NCBI GenBank assembly: GCA_003576695.1
Contig: QOZQ01000004.1
Location: forward strand, 372,001-436,000
Length of the DNA stretch: 64,000 bases
Reading direction: 5' to 3'
Source of the DNA: Taklimakanibacter lacteus
GTDB lineage: Bacteria; Pseudomonadota; Alphaproteobacteria; Rhizobiales; Aestuariivirgaceae
Under the pieces are notes generated by a model, which did no database searches, was not told where the DNA came from, and saw only the letters and a list, made by a program, of their open reading frames with translations. A program made the position numbers and the translations under genes. Positions 62,785-64,000 of this stretch are shown in pieces; the first letter of the stretch is position 1; every line of letters begins with the position of its first letter.

Positions 62785-62936
62785 CCCTCGCCCCGCTTCA
62801 GCGGGGAGAGGGTAGGGGCCCGCCGCGCTGCGGCGGGAAGGGTGAGGGGCCTGCGCGCAACTTTCATACAGGCCCCTCACCCTCCCATTGCTTCCGCAAT
62901 GGGCCCCTCCCTCTCCCCGCTGAAGCGGGGCGAGGG
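62785..62936. repeat. Inverted repeat with perfect 28-bp arms
   Basis: Arms 62785-62812 and 62909-62936 are exact reverse complements; each contains a CCCCGC..GCGGGG hairpin of its own. The centre holds further short palindromes. With the 101-bp element it fills the 455-base gap 62649-63103; the last 100 bases before the small kdp gene probably hold the kdp promoter, but I see no clear boxes. Confidence 0.8.
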
Positions 62937-63103
62937 CAAGGCCGCAATCCCCTCTACGATATGTGAATCCGATAGCGGCTTTCGCCGGGATGACGATGTG
63001 ATTGAAGCGGTGTCTTTATGCGAAACTTATGCGGCTCTGCCCAATCCCGCATTGAATCTTGATGTCCAAAGCGCGACTTGAGCCCCGTAACGGAGGGCAC
63101 ATC

Positions 63104-63187
63104 ATGCTGGATATCGTTTATTTGGGCCTGGGCGCGCTGATCTTCGCCCTTCTGGCGGTCTATGTCCGCCTGTGCGACCGGATCTAG
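63104..63187 (+). CDS. 27-residue membrane peptide upstream of kdpF
   Basis: Starts at ATG 63104 after GGAGGGCAC. The product ([20 protein letters not shown], then VRLCDRI) is one membrane helix with a positively charged end. It lies 8 bases before kdpF. A similar short peptide occurs ahead of kdp genes in other bacteria to my recollection, but I know no proven role; a Kdp accessory subunit is an inference. Confidence 0.55.
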   Translation: MLDIVYLGLGALIFALLAVYVRLCDRI

Positions 63188-63195
63188 GTGCCGCC

Positions 63196-63285
63196 ATGAC
63201 ATCGGAAGCCTTTATCGGCCTGATCGTGGCGGCGGGCCTCGCGGCCTATCTCGTCTACGCCCTCGTCCATCCCGAAAAATTCTAG
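63196..63285 (+). CDS. kdpF: Potassium-transporting ATPase small subunit KdpF
   Basis: 29 residues, a single membrane helix ending in YALVHPEKF, which matches the KdpF ending Y-x-L-x-x-P-E-x-F. KdpF stabilises the KdpABC potassium pump. It lies directly before kdpA, the normal order. Confidence 0.88.
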   Translation: MTSEAFIGLIVAAGLAAYLVYALVHPEKF

Positions 63286-63305
63286 TCAACACATCAGGTG
63301 ATGCC

Positions 63306-64000
63306 ATGACCTTCGCCGGCTGGCTGCAGATCATTCTCGTTTTCGCCATCGTCATTGCCGCGGCCTGGCCGCTCGGCATCGCCATGGCCAAGCTGTTCAC
63401 AAGAGCCGAGCCCACAGGCCTCGAACGCGGCCTCTATCGCCTCGCCGGCGTCGATGCCGGCAAGGAGCAGAGCTGGGCTACCTATACCTTCGCCATGCTG
63501 GCGATCAACTTTGCCGGCTTTGTCGTGCTCTATCTCCTGCAGCGCCTGCAATTCCACCTGCCGCTCGATCCGCAGGGCTTTTCCGGCGTCAGCGAGCCTC
63601 TCGCCTTCAACACCGCCATGAGCTTCGTCACCAACACCAACTGGCAGTCCTATGGCGGCGAGACGACGATGAGCCATTTCGTCCAGATGGCTGGGCTCAC
63701 GGTGCAGAATTTCCTCTCCGCCGCCACCGGCATCGCGCTCGCGGTAGCGGTCACCCGCGCCTTTGCGCGCTCCGAAGCCAAAACGCTCGGCAATTTCTGG
63801 GTCGATCTCACCCGCGCCACCGTCTATGTGCTGCTGCCCCTGGCGATCGTGGTGGGACTGGCCTTCATGGCCCTCGGCATGCCGCAGACGCTGCAGGGCT
63901 CGGTCGAGGCGACGACCCTCGAAGGCGCCAGGCAGGTCATCGCGCTGGGGCCGGTCGCCAGCCAGGAGGCCATCAAGCAGCTCGGCACCAATGGCGGCGG
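63306..64000 (+). CDS. kdpA: Potassium-transporting ATPase channel subunit KdpA (3' end outside window)
   Basis: The first 231 residues are visible; the frame is open at the window end. [11 protein letters not shown] (109-119) is the first potassium-selectivity loop, and LGTNGGG at the very end begins the second. Helices alternate as in the SKT channel superfamily. kdpB, kdpC and probably kdpDE should follow outside the window. Confidence 0.95.
   Translation, partial: MTFAGWLQIILVFAIVIAAAWPLGIAMAKLFTRAEPTGLERGLYRLAGVDAGKEQSWATYTFAMLAINFAGFVVLYLLQRLQFHLPLDPQGFSGVSEPLAFNTAMSFVTNTNWQSYGGETTMSHFVQMAGLTVQNFLSAATGIALAVAVTRAFARSEAKTLGNFWVDLTRATVYVLLPLAIVVGLAFMALGMPQTLQGSVEATTLEGARQVIALGPVASQEAIKQLGTNGG

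Noticed and set aside
62654-62996. Possible CRISPR array or tandem repeats before kdp
   Set aside because: The repeats are inverted and dispersed, not direct and evenly spaced, and no cas genes are present.
1-64000. tRNA, rRNA, riboswitch, prophage or insertion-sequence genes
   Set aside because: I looked for tRNA-like cloverleafs, cobalamin-type riboswitch boxes and transposase motifs and saw none; covariance-model searches (tRNAscan, Infernal) would be needed to exclude them firmly.

Overview
The window is about 63% GC. Its Alphaproteobacterial gene content, purine-rich GGGAGG-type ribosome binding sites and dispersed intergenic palindromes point to a soil or plant-associated member of the Hyphomicrobiales (Rhizobiales). 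This is inferred from gene families and style; no rRNA or other marker gene is present. I see no tRNA, rRNA, CRISPR array, transposase or phage gene. Almost the whole window is an uptake-and-catabolism region: seven ABC importers and the start of a Kdp potassium pump lie within 64 kb, each importer packed with enzymes and local regulators.

Region by region. 1-1176: the 3' part of a B12-binding, mutase-like protein. 1339-5989: a secreted trypsin-like protease overlapping a very large secreted TPR-CHAT (caspase-like) protein. 6030-13743 (minus): LysR regulator, CUT1-type sugar importer, cytoplasmic sulfatase-type hydrolase, DUF4432 epimerase-like protein and Gfo/Idh/MocA dehydrogenase. This reads as a route for importing and processing a sulfated or otherwise esterified sugar. 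13837-16396: gamma-glutamyltransferase and an SDR. 16539-22086: LacI regulator with a perfect 16-bp operator, divergent from a CUT2 sugar importer that ends in a lactonase-like metallo-hydrolase. 22096-31187: second LacI regulator, divergent from a CUT1-type importer with two different ATPases, then a MocA-like dehydrogenase and a TIM-barrel isomerase.

31205-38753: a second CUT2 importer, a second DUF4432 protein, a MocD-like di-iron desaturase/hydroxylase, a MocE-type Rieske ferredoxin, a divergent PanB-like protein and an aldo/keto reductase. Together with the MocA-like and MocC-like genes just upstream, this resembles rhizopine (O-methyl-scyllo-inosamine) catabolism loci. I regard it as the most interesting block: probably import, oxidative O-demethylation and oxidation of a methylated cyclitol or sugar. 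38762-44438 (minus): a third CUT2 importer ending in an M28 peptidase. 44572-46855: TetR, acyl-CoA dehydrogenase and MaoC hydratase. 46936-48246: membrane-bound class III nucleotide cyclase. 48344-52289 (minus): a PotABCD-like importer. 52471-58608 (minus): urea importer urtABCDE with a sigma-54 promoter and a small trailing gene. 58830-62648: four SDR enzymes around a cupin that resembles DMSP lyases. 63104-64000: a 27-residue membrane peptide, kdpF and the start of kdpA.

Intergenic DNA carries several repeat types: a 101-bp dispersed element (two copies and a fragment), a 34-bp repeat (two copies), and large nested palindromes, one set splitting urtA from urtB.
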